DNA of 64,000 nt. Origin: Micromonospora sp. NBRC 110009. Lineage in GTDB: Bacteria > Actinomycetota > Actinomycetes > Mycobacteriales > Micromonosporaceae. This document shows positions 51,984-61,734 of the stretch, in pieces. The first letter of the stretch is position 1; every line of letters begins with the position of its first letter. The translations under genes were made by a program, and so were the position numbers. The notes beneath the pieces were generated by a model. The model saw only the letters and a program-made list of their open reading frames with translations. It did not search any database and was not told the DNA's origin. The DNA lies in the NCBI RefSeq assembly GCF_030518795.1, contig NZ_CP130427.1, positions 310,001 through 374,000 on the forward strand. Reading direction: 5' to 3'.

Positions 51984-53314
51984 TCGGGTTCTCTGGGCGG
52001 TTCCGCTCGGCTCTGATCATCGGTGGTCAGGGCATCCGGGCCCGCAAGACCCGCACCCTCCTGTCGATGGTGAGCCTGTTCCTGGGGGTGCTGGCCGTCG
52101 TGGTCGTCCAGGTGGGCGCGGAGACCGCCAAAAACGCCCGGCTGGCCGATCTGGAACTGCACATGGGCAAGGACGGCACCCGGCAGACCTACCTGCCGGG
52201 TAACGCCGACACCATCCAGATCAGCCAGGACACCCTGAAAGGGCGGAAGGACGCGGTGGCGGTCTCCACCACCCAGGCGATCATCGGAGAGCCGGGCGTC
52301 AGCCCGGTCAACCCCGGTGGAGGCCCGTTCGACCAGCCGGGCGGCGGACAGTTCGTGGGCCCCGGTGGCGGCGACATGTACTGCGACCCTCGCGGTTACT
52401 GCCAGCCGATGAAGGCGGCCGGCGACGCCCCGGCCGTTCCCGTGCCAGGCCAGGCGATCGAACTGAGCCTCAACACGCTCACCGGCGACATTCGCCAGTT
52501 CCGGCCCTTCCGGCCGGTGTCCGGCCAATGGCTGGACTTCTCCTCCGACCCGTCGCTGTCCCCCCGGATCGTCATCAACCTCGAGGCGGCCAAGGGGTTC
52601 ACGCGCCAGCAGGTGCCGGCCGAGATGCGCGTCGAGGGGGCCACCGCCAACCCGACACCGCGCATCATCGGCGTCATCGACGACGGCAATCCGCAGCCCA
52701 CCGCCTACATCCGAGCCGATGAGCTGCAGAACTGGGTGCCCCAGGCGAGCAACGGCGGCGACTACGGCCCCGGACTGCAAGTGATGCTCGCGCCCACCGC
52801 AGGCGACCTGGAGCAGCTGCTGCGGATCCGCCTCACGGCCAGCGGAATACCCGCCGAGCAGATCCATTTCGAGACAATCCAAGCGCGGAAAGACATCGCC
52901 AAGGAGCTCGCTCTCATCCGCTGGATCTTCCTCGGCATGGCCGGCCTGGTCCTCCTCATCGGCGTCGCCGGCATCCTCAACGTCGGGCTCGCGACCGTCG
53001 GAGAGCGGGTCGAGGAATTCGCGCTGCGGCGCGCGGTCGGCACCTCACGGTCTCTGCTGGCCGGCATCGTCCTCGCGGAGACACTCCTGACCGGCCTCCT
53101 CACCGCGGCCGCCGCCATCGGAGTGTCCGCGCTCGCACTAACCGCAGTCAGCATGCTGTTCGGCGACCGGGAGCAGTTCCTGCAGGACCTCGTGTTTCCG
53201 TGGCAGGCAGGGGTCGCGGGGGTCATCGCCGGCCTGGTCGCCGGACTGCTCGGCGGCCTCATCCCGGCCATCCGCGCCGCCCGCATCCCGATCGCCACCG
53301 TCATGCGCGCCTGA
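51980..53314 (+). CDS. MacB/FtsX-type ABC transporter permease
   Basis: 444 residues from a GTG at 51980. N-terminal helix (KTRTLLSMVSLFLGVLAVVVV), a large extracytoplasmic domain with a Gly/Pro-rich loop (GGGPFDQPGGGQFVGPGGGD), then three C-terminal helices with the FtsX motif ATVGERVEEFALRRAVGTSRSLL. Partner of the ATPase upstream in a MacAB-like exporter. The layout parallels the operon at 40.4-43.4 kb, but without a histidine kinase neighbour. Confidence 0.92.
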   Translation: MIGFSGRFRSALIIGGQGIRARKTRTLLSMVSLFLGVLAVVVVQVGAETAKNARLADLELHMGKDGTRQTYLPGNADTIQISQDTLKGRKDAVAVSTTQAIIGEPGVSPVNPGGGPFDQPGGGQFVGPGGGDMYCDPRGYCQPMKAAGDAPAVPVPGQAIELSLNTLTGDIRQFRPFRPVSGQWLDFSSDPSLSPRIVINLEAAKGFTRQQVPAEMRVEGATANPTPRIIGVIDDGNPQPTAYIRADELQNWVPQASNGGDYGPGLQVMLAPTAGDLEQLLRIRLTASGIPAEQIHFETIQARKDIAKELALIRWIFLGMAGLVLLIGVAGILNVGLATVGERVEEFALRRAVGTSRSLLAGIVLAETLLTGLLTAAAAIGVSALALTAVSMLFGDREQFLQDLVFPWQAGVAGVIAGLVAGLLGGLIPAIRAARIPIATVMRA

Positions 53315-53363
53315 GGCGTCGCGCCAGCCACAACGATCAGTTGGGCGGGCCTAGGCTGGACCG

Positions 53364-54332
53364 GTGGATACCGAGGCAGTGCGATCGTTCGTCCGCGCAG
53401 CCGAGCTCGGCCAGTTGCAACATGCGGCCGACGAGCTGGGCGTGACCCAGCAGGCGGTCTCGAAGCGGGTCGCCGCCCTGGAGCGCGAGCTGGAGGTCCG
53501 CCTGTTCACCCGTACCGCCCGAGGGGTCGAACTGACGCTCGACGGCCAGGCATTCCTCCCCCACGCACGCAGTATCGTCGCGGGTGTTGATCGTGCCGTC
53601 ACCGCGGTCAGGCCGGGCTCGCGGGCCCTTCGGATCGACGTTCTAGGCCTGCGAAGCGCGCAGGCCGTCGTTCTGCACGACTATTGGCGGTCGCATCCCG
53701 AAACTGACCTCGACGTGGTGACCCTCAGGGTCAACGACCCTCACGCGGCGGCCGCCGCCGTCCAGGCAGGCGATATCGACGCCTCGTTCCGCACCGTCAC
53801 CGATCCGGCCACGCTGCCGTGCGACGTGCAAATGATCCACGCCTTCGACTCCCCGCTGGAACTCCTCGTCGGCCCCAGGCATCCGCTTGCCTCCGCGCGC
53901 ACACTGACATCACCCCAGCTGCGCAAGCTTCGGATCTGGGTGCCGGGTATCGTGCCGCGAAGCGAGTGGGCAGAGTTCTACGATCAGCTCGCCACCGCCT
54001 TCGACCTCCGCATCGACGCGGCGGGCCCGAACTTCGGTAACGAGGTACTCCTCGACGCCCTCGCGGACTCCGCCGACGTGGCCACCCTCGTCGGCTCGCG
54101 CGACCGGTACATCTGGCCGACGAACCACGACCTACGCCGCATCCCGATCGTGAACCCGACGCTCGCCTACCCGCTCTCCCTCATCTTCCCCAGAACGAAC
54201 CCGCACCCGGGACTTCGGGCGATCATCGACCACTTCACAACACTGACACCGCTCCCCGAGACGGCCTGGCTCCCGTCCTGGGCAACGACACCACGCCGCA
54301 GCGCCGGCGACATCGCGCACACCCGCCACTGA
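53364..54332 (+). CDS. LysR-family transcriptional regulator
   Basis: 322 residues. N-terminal helix-turn-helix with VRSFVRAAELGQLQHAADELGVTQQAVSKRVAALERELEVRLF and a LysR substrate domain (IDVLGLRSAQAVVLHDYWRSHPETDLD; LELLVGPRHPLAS). GTG at 53364 gives the usual LysR start (xDTEAVRSFV). No divergent partner lies within 50 bp; the gene converges on the aldehyde dehydrogenase operon. Its target is unknown. Confidence 0.92.
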   Translation: MDTEAVRSFVRAAELGQLQHAADELGVTQQAVSKRVAALERELEVRLFTRTARGVELTLDGQAFLPHARSIVAGVDRAVTAVRPGSRALRIDVLGLRSAQAVVLHDYWRSHPETDLDVVTLRVNDPHAAAAAVQAGDIDASFRTVTDPATLPCDVQMIHAFDSPLELLVGPRHPLASARTLTSPQLRKLRIWVPGIVPRSEWAEFYDQLATAFDLRIDAAGPNFGNEVLLDALADSADVATLVGSRDRYIWPTNHDLRRIPIVNPTLAYPLSLIFPRTNPHPGLRAIIDHFTTLTPLPETAWLPSWATTPRRSAGDIAHTRH

Positions 54333-54442
54333 CAGTCGTTTTGTGCCGGTGCACCACCAACATGGCTCACTCAACCCGCTCGCCAGCGAGAGGACACCGG
54401 CGCCGGCGCCGGCATCACACAGTTCGCGCAGCCTGCCGACGG

Positions 54443-54465
54443 CCTGCTCACCTCGGCTGAGCAGG
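54443..54465. terminator. 8-bp-stem hairpin between convergent genes
   Basis: CCTGCTCA (54443-54450) and TGAGCAGG (54458-54465) pair around a 7-base loop, between the LysR and the leftward aldehyde dehydrogenase genes. Confidence 0.55.
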
Positions 54466-54482
54466 TCCTACTGACCCTCGGC

Positions 54483-55991
54483 CTACACGTTTGCGGCGAC
54501 GTATTTGGTTTCCAGGTACTCTTCGATGCCTTCTCGGCCGCCCTCCCGCCCGACCCCGGACTGCTTCATCCCGCCGAATGGGGCTGCGGGGTTGGACACA
54601 ATGCCTTGGTTGAGGCCGACCATCCCGAACTCCAGCGCCTCGACCACGCGGAAGCTACGCCGCATGTCGGAGGTGTACACGTAGGCGGCGAGGCCGTACT
54701 GCGTGGAGTTCGCGATCGCCAGCGCCTCCTGTTCGGTCGAGAATGACGCGATCGGTGCGATGGGACCGAAGATCTCGTCCGTGAATACCCGGGCCCCCGG
54801 GTCCACGTCGGCGACGACCGTGGGCTGGAAGTAGTAGCCACTCTCTTCGAGAGCGTTGCCGCCCGCGAGCACCCGACCGCCGCGCTGAGCCGCGTCTGCG
54901 ACGAAGGCCCGCATGTTGTCGCGCGCCTTCGCGGTGATCAGCGGGCCGACCTGGACGCCGGGTTCGGTGCCTCGGCCGACCCTGAGCCCGCTCATCCGTT
55001 CGGCCAGGCGTTGGGCGAAGTCGGCCGCGACGGACTCGGCGACGAGGAACCGGTTCGCGGCCGTGCAGGCTTCCCCGATGTTCCGCATCTTCGCGATCAT
55101 CGCTCCTTCGACGGCGGCGTCCAGGTCGGCGTCGTCGAAGACGATGAACGGCGCGTTGCCGCCGAGTTCCATCGAGACGCGGAGCACCTGTTGGGCCGAC
55201 TGAGCGATGAGGGTCCGACCGACCTCCGTCGACCCGGTGAACGACATCTTGCGTAGCCGCGGATCGGTGATCAGCGGTGCGGTCACCTCACCCGCTGCGG
55301 AGGTGGTGATCACATTCAGGACACCGTCGGGCAGGCCGCTGTCGGCCAGGATCTCGGCCAGCGCGAGCATCGAGAGCGGCGTTTCACGGGCCGGCTTGAC
55401 GACCATGGTGCACCCGGCGGCGATCGCGGGCCCGATCTTGCGCGTGCCCATCGCCATCGGAAAGTTCCACGGCGTGATCAGCAGGCACGGCCCGACCGGC
55501 TGCTTCATCACCATCAGCCGGCCCTGCCCGTTCGGCGCGACGGCGTAGCGCCCGTCGATCCGCACGGCCTCCTCGGAGAACCAGCGCAGGAACTCCGCCG
55601 CGTAGACGATCTCCGCCTTCGACTCGGCGAGCGGCTTACCCATCTCGAGGGTCATCAGCAGGGCGAGCTCGTCAGCCCGGGCGATGAGCTGCTCGAACGC
55701 GCGTCGAAGGAGCTCCGAGCGCTCCCGCGGCGGGCAGCTGGCCCAGCTCGCCTGGGCTGCGGCGGCCGCGTCAAGCGCGGCCAGCGCATCGGCCGAACCC
55801 GCATCCGCCACGTGGCACAGCACCTCACCGGTTGACGGGTCGTGCACCGGCAACTGGCGTCCACCTGTCGCCGGTCGCCACCGCCCGGCGATCAGGAGTT
55901 CCTTCTGCACCGCCTCGACGACTGCCCGCTCGTCTTCCTTCGAGGGGTTGAGGAAGGTGCGTGCGCCCTCTTCGATGGCCGACCGACTCAC
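54483..55991 (-). CDS. NAD(P)-dependent aldehyde dehydrogenase (SSADH-like)
   Basis: 502 residues from a GTG at 55991 with GGAGG 5-6 bases upstream. ITPWNFPMAMGTRKIGPAIA and TMVVKPARETPLS bind the cofactor, MELGGNAPFIVFDDADLD has the general-base Glu, and RNIGEACTAANRFLV has the catalytic Cys. The sequence is of the succinate-semialdehyde dehydrogenase (GabD) group. Last gene of the leftward catabolic operon, so it probably oxidises an aldehyde made by the neighbouring SDR or released from the imported substrate. Confidence 0.9.
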   Translation of the reverse strand: MSRSAIEEGARTFLNPSKEDERAVVEAVQKELLIAGRWRPATGGRQLPVHDPSTGEVLCHVADAGSADALAALDAAAAAQASWASCPPRERSELLRRAFEQLIARADELALLMTLEMGKPLAESKAEIVYAAEFLRWFSEEAVRIDGRYAVAPNGQGRLMVMKQPVGPCLLITPWNFPMAMGTRKIGPAIAAGCTMVVKPARETPLSMLALAEILADSGLPDGVLNVITTSAAGEVTAPLITDPRLRKMSFTGSTEVGRTLIAQSAQQVLRVSMELGGNAPFIVFDDADLDAAVEGAMIAKMRNIGEACTAANRFLVAESVAADFAQRLAERMSGLRVGRGTEPGVQVGPLITAKARDNMRAFVADAAQRGGRVLAGGNALEESGYYFQPTVVADVDPGARVFTDEIFGPIAPIASFSTEQEALAIANSTQYGLAAYVYTSDMRRSFRVVEALEFGMVGLNQGIVSNPAAPFGGMKQSGVGREGGREGIEEYLETKYVAANV

Positions 55992-56011
55992 TTCGTCCTC
56001 CGTGTCGCTTG

Positions 56012-56821
56012 TCAGATACGGGGGGACAGCGGTCGCTCCACCGCTTCCCAGTCGCTCGCCCGGTAGCCGGCGGTGAGTCCGCCGTCGCACATCACGACCG
56101 AGCCGGTCATGTACGAGGCGTCGTCGCTGAGCAGGAAGCAGGCCACGGCCGCCATCTCCGCCGGCTCACCCGGACGGTCGAGCGGAATCCGGGTCCGGTG
56201 CTTGCTCCAGATCGCGACGTCGTCCACTTCCTGAACGGTCGCCCGGGTGCGGACCCAACCGGGTGCGAGGGCGTTGACCCGGATGCCGTACCGGGCCAGG
56301 TCGACGGCGAGCGACCGGGCGAGCGCCATGACGGCGCCCTTGGACGTGTTGTAGATGATCTGCCCTTCCTCGCCGAGGAGGGAGGCGGTCGACGCGGTCA
56401 GGACCATGGCCCCGCCCCCGCGCCGGCTCATGTGCCGGGCGACGGCGGTCGTCACGGCGTACTGGCCGCGGGTGTTGACCCGCATCACCCGGTCGAAGTC
56501 CTCGATCGGGCTGTCGAGCACGTTCTCCCAGATGCCGATGCCGGCGTTGCTGGCCAGCAGGTCGACGCCGCCGAACGCGTCGCACGCCGCCTGCAGGGCC
56601 CGCTCCGCGGTGTCGGCGTCACCGACGTCGCCGGTGACCGTGACGACCTGCGCCCCGAACTCGGCGCGCAGCTTCTCCGCCACCTCCTTGAGGTGGGCCT
56701 CGTCCTGCGGTGCGGCGAGCAGGCACAGGGCTGCGCCCTCGGCCGCCAGCCGCTCGGCGATGGCCGCACCGATGCCGTTACTGGCACCGGTGACCAGGGC
56801 GTTCTTACCTTCGAATCGCAT
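56012..56821 (-). CDS. SDR-family NAD(P)-dependent oxidoreductase
   Basis: 269 residues. NALVTGASNGIGAAIAERLA is the cofactor motif; the active site is complete, with Ser in STASLLG, Tyr in IIYNTSKGAV and Lys four residues on. Resembles alcohol/glucose dehydrogenase-type members. ATG follows GGAGGCGGACATC. It lies 25 bp after an unknown protein and 20 bp before the aldehyde dehydrogenase, so alcohol and aldehyde steps are encoded side by side. Confidence 0.9.
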   Translation of the reverse strand: MRFEGKNALVTGASNGIGAAIAERLAAEGAALCLLAAPQDEAHLKEVAEKLRAEFGAQVVTVTGDVGDADTAERALQAACDAFGGVDLLASNAGIGIWENVLDSPIEDFDRVMRVNTRGQYAVTTAVARHMSRRGGGAMVLTASTASLLGEEGQIIYNTSKGAVMALARSLAVDLARYGIRVNALAPGWVRTRATVQEVDDVAIWSKHRTRIPLDRPGEPAEMAAVACFLLSDDASYMTGSVVMCDGGLTAGYRASDWEAVERPLSPRI

Positions 56822-56846
56822 GATGTCCGCCTCCCGAGCGTCGGGG

Positions 56847-57461
56847 CTAGAGGATCTCTTCGCCGAGGTTCGCGTAGACGCCAGCGGTACGGAGCACGAC
56901 TGGTGCCGTCACGTCCTGCAGCTCGGTGGCGATCTCGTCCAGGTGTGCGTAGTCCGGCAGGCCCCACACGGCGATGCAGCGCGGGTCAGGGCCGAGGTGG
57001 CCGATTCGGTCGGCGACGACGTGCAACTGCAGTGCGGGGTGCTCGCCCGCCCGCTTGTCGAAGAAGGCGGCGACCTCGTCGGGCGTGACGCCGGGGGCGA
57101 AATCGAGGTACTCGGCGTAGTAGGGACCGACCCGGCCGGCGACCGGCTCCCGCAGCGGCCGGTAGAAGCCCGCGCGGTCCAGCCGGCCGACCACCTCCAT
57201 GGGCTTCTCGAACGCGTCGGCCTCGCCGGACCGGAAGGCCCGCTCCCACTCGCCCAGCAGCTCAACACCCGCCTTGCGGTTCAGCCACACGGCGAGGTAC
57301 TCCGGCTCCGGGCCGATCCGCCAGGTCCGTCCCAGGTTCACCACCAGCTCGTCGGCGCCGTACTGGTTGGCCCATCCCGTCTGCCCGGCGCCGGCGATGG
57401 CGTGGAAGTGCTCGATGGAGATGCCCGGACGGCGGGAGATGTATTCGATGTAGACGATCAT
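56847..57461 (-). CDS. Unknown protein with two ferredoxin-like halves
   Basis: 204 residues. MIVYIEYISRRPGISIEHFH begins an EthD/NIPSNAP-like pattern (strand, helix with H-F-H, strand) and PYYAEYLDFAPGVTPDEVAAFF begins a similar unit halfway along, so it seems a tandem dimeric alpha/beta-barrel protein. No catalytic residues could be recognised. A GGAGG ribosome site precedes the ATG. Position between the transporter ATPase and the SDR in one operon suggests an enzyme or binding protein of the same pathway. Function unassigned. Confidence 0.7.
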   Translation of the reverse strand: MIVYIEYISRRPGISIEHFHAIAGAGQTGWANQYGADELVVNLGRTWRIGPEPEYLAVWLNRKAGVELLGEWERAFRSGEADAFEKPMEVVGRLDRAGFYRPLREPVAGRVGPYYAEYLDFAPGVTPDEVAAFFDKRAGEHPALQLHVVADRIGHLGPDPRCIAVWGLPDYAHLDEIATELQDVTAPVVLRTAGVYANLGEEIL

Positions 57462-57497
57462 GTGGTACGCCTCCTGCTCTGCTCTTTAGGGATGCGG

Positions 57498-58556
57498 TCA
57501 GTCGGTGAGGACGTGCACGGGGTGGTCGGGGAGGACGACGCGTACGGTGTCGCCGACGTCGTGCGTCAGGGGTGCGCCACCCACCGGCTCCTGTACGCGC
57601 AGGGTCGTGCCGCCGAGGTCGACGTGGAACTGGACGCAGGATCCGAGGAACGCGATGTCCGTGATGGTGCCGGCGAGGCCGTCGTCGGCGGACGTCGAGA
57701 GCCGAAGGAGCTCGGGACGTACCACCAGGGTCGCGTTGCGCTGCGGCAGCGTCTGCCGCAGCCGCAGGCGCTGCCCGGTCTCGACGACCTTCACCTCGGT
57801 GCCGTCCGTCGCGCTGTCGAGGGCCTCGACGGCCATCAGGTTCGCGTCACCGACGAAACCGGAGACGAACTTGGTGGCCGATCGGTGGTAGACCTCCGCG
57901 GGCGTGCCGATCTGCTCGATGCGGCCGGCGTTCATCACCACGACCCGGTTCGACAGCGACATGGCCTCCTGCTGGTCGTGCGTGACGTAGACGAAGGTGG
58001 TACCGGTCTCCCGGTGGATGCGCCTCAGCTCGGCCTGCATGGTGATCCGGACCTTCTGGTCCAGTGCCGAGAGCGGCTCGTCGAGCAGCAGCACCTTGGG
58101 GCGCTTCACCAGCGCCCGGGCCAGGCTGATCCGCTGCGACTGGCCGCCGCTGAGCTGGGTCGCGCGCCGGTCGGCGAGATCCGCCAGCCCGACCAACTCG
58201 AGCGCCTCCCGCACGCGTCGCTCGATGTCCTGCTTGCCGACCTTGTCGATGCGCAGCCCGAAGGCGACGTTGTCGAAGACCGACAGGTGCGGAAAGAGCA
58301 GGTAGCGCTGGAAGACGATGTTGACCGGCCGGCGGTGCGGTGGCACGTCGGTGATGTCCTTGCCGGCGAGGACCACGCGGCCACGGTCGGGCCGTTCGAA
58401 TCCGCCGATGATGCGCAGCATGGTTGTCTTGCCGCATCCGCTCGGACCCAACAGCGACAGGATCTCACCGTCGTGGACCTCGAGGTCGACGCCGTGCAGG
58501 ATCGGCACCTTGCCGAAGCTCTTGGTGATGCCCGTCAGGCTGAGAACGGTATTCAC
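57498..58556 (-). CDS. Polyamine-type ABC transporter ATPase (PotA-like)
   Basis: 352 residues. Walker A GPSGCGKTT, Q-loop FQRYLLFPHL, signature LSGGQSQRISLARAL, Walker B VLLLDEPLSALD and H-loop THDQQEAMSLSN; a TOBE_2 domain follows (about residues 270-350). GTG at 58556 overlaps the upstream permease stop. It is the ATPase of the four-gene PotABCD-like importer; the transporter family carries polyamines, opines or phosphonates. Confidence 0.92.
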   Translation of the reverse strand: MNTVLSLTGITKSFGKVPILHGVDLEVHDGEILSLLGPSGCGKTTMLRIIGGFERPDRGRVVLAGKDITDVPPHRRPVNIVFQRYLLFPHLSVFDNVAFGLRIDKVGKQDIERRVREALELVGLADLADRRATQLSGGQSQRISLARALVKRPKVLLLDEPLSALDQKVRITMQAELRRIHRETGTTFVYVTHDQQEAMSLSNRVVVMNAGRIEQIGTPAEVYHRSATKFVSGFVGDANLMAVEALDSATDGTEVKVVETGQRLRLRQTLPQRNATLVVRPELLRLSTSADDGLAGTITDIAFLGSCVQFHVDLGGTTLRVQEPVGGAPLTHDVGDTVRVVLPDHPVHVLTD

Positions 58557-59371
58557 GAGGCCTTGACTCCCTTTCGTGCAGCCCTGCCCACCCGTGCCAC
58601 GACGGCGATCACGACGCCGGACAGGAAGGTGACGAGCAGGAGGAGGGTCGCGAACGCGTTGATCGACGGGTCGATCGCGCGACGCATCGCTGAGTAGATG
58701 ACGAGCGGCACCGTGCTCTGGGGGCCGATGACGAAGAAGGTGATGAAGAATTCGTCGAAGCTCAGGACGAAGGCGAGCATGCCGCCGGCGACGAGCACCG
58801 GCCACGTCATCGGCAGCGTGACCCTCGTGAACCTCAGCAGCGACGACGCCCCCAGGTCGGCCGCCAACTCGTCGTACTGCGGGTCGATCCGGTCCAGCAC
58901 GGACTGGGCGACGAGCAGGAAGTACGGGAACGTGTAGACGACGTGCGCGGCGGCGACGGTCCACAGCGAGAGCTCGATGTCGAGCTTGGCGAACCACGCC
59001 AGCAGCGACAACCCGAGGAACAGGCCGGGAAGGGTGATGGGCGCGAAGAACAGCACCGCGAGCCACGGGCGTAGCCGGTGGGGCACGTGGGTCAGTCCGA
59101 ACGCCGCCAGGGTGCCCAGGACGGTGGTGACGACCGCGCTGGCCACCGCCACGATCAGGCTGTTCCGCAGGGCCGAGGTGTAGGTCCCGTCGGTCAGCAC
59201 CGCCTCGTACCAGCGCAGCGAGAAGCCCTTGATCGGGAGGTTCAGGGTGCTGCTGGAGTTGAACGAGAACAGCACGACGACCGCGATCGGCAGGTACAGG
59301 AAGGCCAGGACGGCGGCCAGGTAGAGACCCGGTGCCCGGCGCCTGCTGCGCAGAAGACTCATGGCGCTCAT
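58553..59371 (-). CDS. Polyamine-type ABC transporter permease (PotC-like)
   Basis: 272 residues with six helices and the BPD_transp_1 EAA-type loop ELAADLGASSLLRFTRVTLPMTWP. ATG at 59371 overlaps the PotB-like stop (ATGA); the ATG at 59362 with AAGGG upstream is an alternative. Second permease of the importer; stop overlaps the ATPase start. Confidence 0.92.
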   Translation of the reverse strand: MSAMSLLRSRRRAPGLYLAAVLAFLYLPIAVVVLFSFNSSSTLNLPIKGFSLRWYEAVLTDGTYTSALRNSLIVAVASAVVTTVLGTLAAFGLTHVPHRLRPWLAVLFFAPITLPGLFLGLSLLAWFAKLDIELSLWTVAAAHVVYTFPYFLLVAQSVLDRIDPQYDELAADLGASSLLRFTRVTLPMTWPVLVAGGMLAFVLSFDEFFITFFVIGPQSTVPLVIYSAMRRAIDPSINAFATLLLLVTFLSGVVIAVVARVGRAARKGVKAS

Positions 59372-60282
59372 CCCTTGATCACCACGGAGTTCAGGCCCAG
59401 CGCGCGCAGGACACCGGTCACGACGGCATAGGCGAACATGAACAGCAGCAGCACGATGATCGAGGTCGCCGCCCCGAGCGGGTAGTTGCCGAACTGGGTG
59501 AACTGCTGCGAGATCTGCAGGCCGACCATGTTCCCGTCCGTTCCGCCGAGGAACTGCGGGGTGACGTAGTCGCTGGCGGCCAGTACGAAGGTGTAGAGGA
59601 AGCCGGAGGCCGCCGCCGGCGCCACGAGCGGCAGGACCACTCGGCGCCACCGCTGCACCCGACCGGCGCCGAGGTCGGCGGCCAGGTCGAAGAAGTCGCC
59701 GGGGATGTTGCGGAACGCGGCATAGGCGACCAGAGCGACGTACGGCACGAAGATGTGGACCAGCGCGGCGACAACCGCCGGCTTCGAGAACAGCAGTGAC
59801 CCGTCCCGCGGGGCAAGGCCGATCGGTCCGAGGAGCTGCACAAACAGCCCGTTGTTACCGAGGATCACCCGCCACGCGTAGATCCGCACGAGGTAGCTGG
59901 TGAACATCGAGAACACCACGAGCGCCAGCAGCGGGTACTCCATCCGCCCGGCGCGGTAGCGAATCGCGTACGCGAGCGGCACCCCGATCGCCAGGCTCAG
60001 GACCGCGGTGACGAACCCGACCTCCAGGGCGTTCAGCGTGAGCCGACGAGTCAGTTCCGAACCCACGGCCGAGGTGAAGTTCGACAGGGTGACGGCGCCC
60101 GTCACCTCGTAGAACCCGCCCTGCAGGAAGGCGTAGACGGTGAACACCAGGAAGGGAGCCACCAGGAGGAAGCCCAGGACGACAACCGCCGGCAGGGTCA
60201 GCAGCCACCCGCGGCGGCGAGCCGGTGCGGGGGGTGGTGCCGTGGCGACGTCCGCTTGAGGCGGTGCGACCGCGACGGCCAT
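59368..60282 (-). CDS. Polyamine-type ABC transporter permease (PotB-like)
   Basis: 304 residues. After a proline/alanine-rich cytoplasmic tail, six helices and the EAA loop DLAADLGAGRVQRWRRVVLPLVAP. FLGGTDGNMVGLQISQQF is the usual PotB/PotH segment before the last helices. The ATG shares a base with the binding protein stop (TGATG). First permease of the importer. Confidence 0.92.
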   Translation of the reverse strand: MAVAVAPPQADVATAPPPAPARRRGWLLTLPAVVVLGFLLVAPFLVFTVYAFLQGGFYEVTGAVTLSNFTSAVGSELTRRLTLNALEVGFVTAVLSLAIGVPLAYAIRYRAGRMEYPLLALVVFSMFTSYLVRIYAWRVILGNNGLFVQLLGPIGLAPRDGSLLFSKPAVVAALVHIFVPYVALVAYAAFRNIPGDFFDLAADLGAGRVQRWRRVVLPLVAPAAASGFLYTFVLAASDYVTPQFLGGTDGNMVGLQISQQFTQFGNYPLGAATSIIVLLLFMFAYAVVTGVLRALGLNSVVIKG

Positions 60283-61460
60283 CACGCGCCTCCCTGGATG
60301 TTCGACCACTCGCTGAGCCACTCCTCGTGCTGCACGATCCCGGACCGCCCCTTGTCGGGAAAACCGAAGACCGGGGCGCGAGTGAAGAACTCGTCGAGGT
60401 TGTCGTAGGGGTAGAGCTTCTGCTGCTTGGCGGGCAGCAACTTGACCGCCTCGGGCGAGGTCACGGCCGTGCCGAGCGCGACCGCGGCCTCCGCCTGCAC
60501 CTCCGGCGAGAGGGCCTGGTTGACCCAGGCGTACGCGGTGTCGCGGTTGCCGGTCGTCTTCGGCACCGCCCACGCGTCGCAGGAGGTGTAGGTGCCCTCC
60601 TTCGGGATGATGCTCTCCACCTTGGCGCCCTTGTCGCCGGCCCAGAGCCCGACGGTGGACCAGCCGGCGAAGGAGGCGATCACCTCACCGCTGACCAGCT
60701 GGTTGGTGAGGTCACCGAAGGACGGCGCGAACCCGTTGATCTGTCCGCGGAACCGGCGGAGCAGGTCGACGATCTGCTTGAACTGGTCCTGCGTGTAGTT
60801 GGGGACGTCGAAGCCGAGGATCCGGCCGCCGAGAGTGAACGCGGCCGTCGCGTCCGGGACCCAGCCAATCTTGCCCTTGAACTCCGGCTTCAGCAGGTCG
60901 AGCCACGACTCGGGCTTCGGCATGCGGTCGGTGCGGTAGTCGAGCGTGGTGGCGCTCCAGAACATCGGGATGCCCCACTGCTTGCCCTCGATGTTCCAGA
61001 ACTTCGCTGCGGCGTCCCCCTCGCGGAAGAACGGGAAGAGCTTCGCGGCGTTCGGGATGTGCGCCAGGTCGAGCGGCTCGATGATCTCCAACGGCTTCTT
61101 GGAGTACAGGGGTCCATACGCTTGGTAATAGGTGATCAGGTCGTAGCCGACACTGGAGCCAGACTTGATCTTGGCGAGGATGTCGTCACTCGTCGAGATG
61201 TAGGTGGGGTTGACCTTGACGCTCTTCGCGCCCTGCCACGCCTTCATCTTCTGCGATCCGGTGAGGTCGTAGCCCTCCCAGGACAGGAAGTTCAGCGCGC
61301 CACCGACCTTGTCACCCACTGCGGGCACCGCTGCGGACTTCCCGTCGCCGCAGGCGGCCAGGAGGGTCGGCGCGGACACGGCGAGGGCGGCGAGGAGCCC
61401 TCCCCGGCGCAGCAGACCGCGGCGGGTCAGACCCTGCGCGTTCATCGGCATCTCAGCCAT
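60282..61460 (-). CDS. Polyamine-type ABC transporter substrate-binding lipoprotein
   Basis: 392 residues. LTRRGLLRRGGLLAALAVSAPTLLAAC combines a twin-arginine-like RR motif with a lipobox Cys. The mature part has ALNFLSWEGYDLTGSQKMKAW, then KQWGIPMFWSATTLDYRTD, the PotD/PotF pattern. Several aromatic residues (FLSWEGY, FWSATTLDY) suggest a cation- or polyol-binding pocket, but the ligand is not known. First gene of the leftward operon. RBS AGGAGA precedes the ATG. Confidence 0.9.
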   Translation of the reverse strand: MAEMPMNAQGLTRRGLLRRGGLLAALAVSAPTLLAACGDGKSAAVPAVGDKVGGALNFLSWEGYDLTGSQKMKAWQGAKSVKVNPTYISTSDDILAKIKSGSSVGYDLITYYQAYGPLYSKKPLEIIEPLDLAHIPNAAKLFPFFREGDAAAKFWNIEGKQWGIPMFWSATTLDYRTDRMPKPESWLDLLKPEFKGKIGWVPDATAAFTLGGRILGFDVPNYTQDQFKQIVDLLRRFRGQINGFAPSFGDLTNQLVSGEVIASFAGWSTVGLWAGDKGAKVESIIPKEGTYTSCDAWAVPKTTGNRDTAYAWVNQALSPEVQAEAAVALGTAVTSPEAVKLLPAKQQKLYPYDNLDEFFTRAPVFGFPDKGRSGIVQHEEWLSEWSNIQGGA

Positions 61461-61656
61461 GTGTATCTCCTGTCACACATCGACTCGGTGGCAGTACTGT
61501 TCCACCGCACGGACTGGTTGTCCATAGGGCGGTACAAACTTTCTTGCAGCCCGCCCGCCCAAGATCCCGACACTCGCGCCCAGATGCGGCGTACGCACCG
61601 ATGCCACCTGCAACGGTTCGGCTACGGCGGCTCGGAAACAGGTGTGCACAATGGTC

Positions 61657-61710
61657 TGTACAGCCACCTCGGCGCTCCGCTATAGTCCCGCTCTACGGTC
61701 AGTCTGACCG
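61657..61710 (+). promoter_or_regulatory. Candidate IclR promoter with overlapping operator
   Basis: TGTACA (61657-61662) and TATAGT (61681-61686) are 18 bp apart and could be -35 and -10 boxes. CGGTCAGTCTGACCG (61696-61710), a perfect palindrome about a central T, sits where transcription would start, 24 bp before the iclR ATG. Binding by the IclR is inferred. Confidence 0.55.
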
Positions 61711-61734
61711 CCACGCGGGACAACGGGAGACGTC

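Noticed and set aside
61461..61656. Small gene in the gap between the binding protein and iclR
   Set aside because: No frame with a start, ribosome site and recognisable composition.
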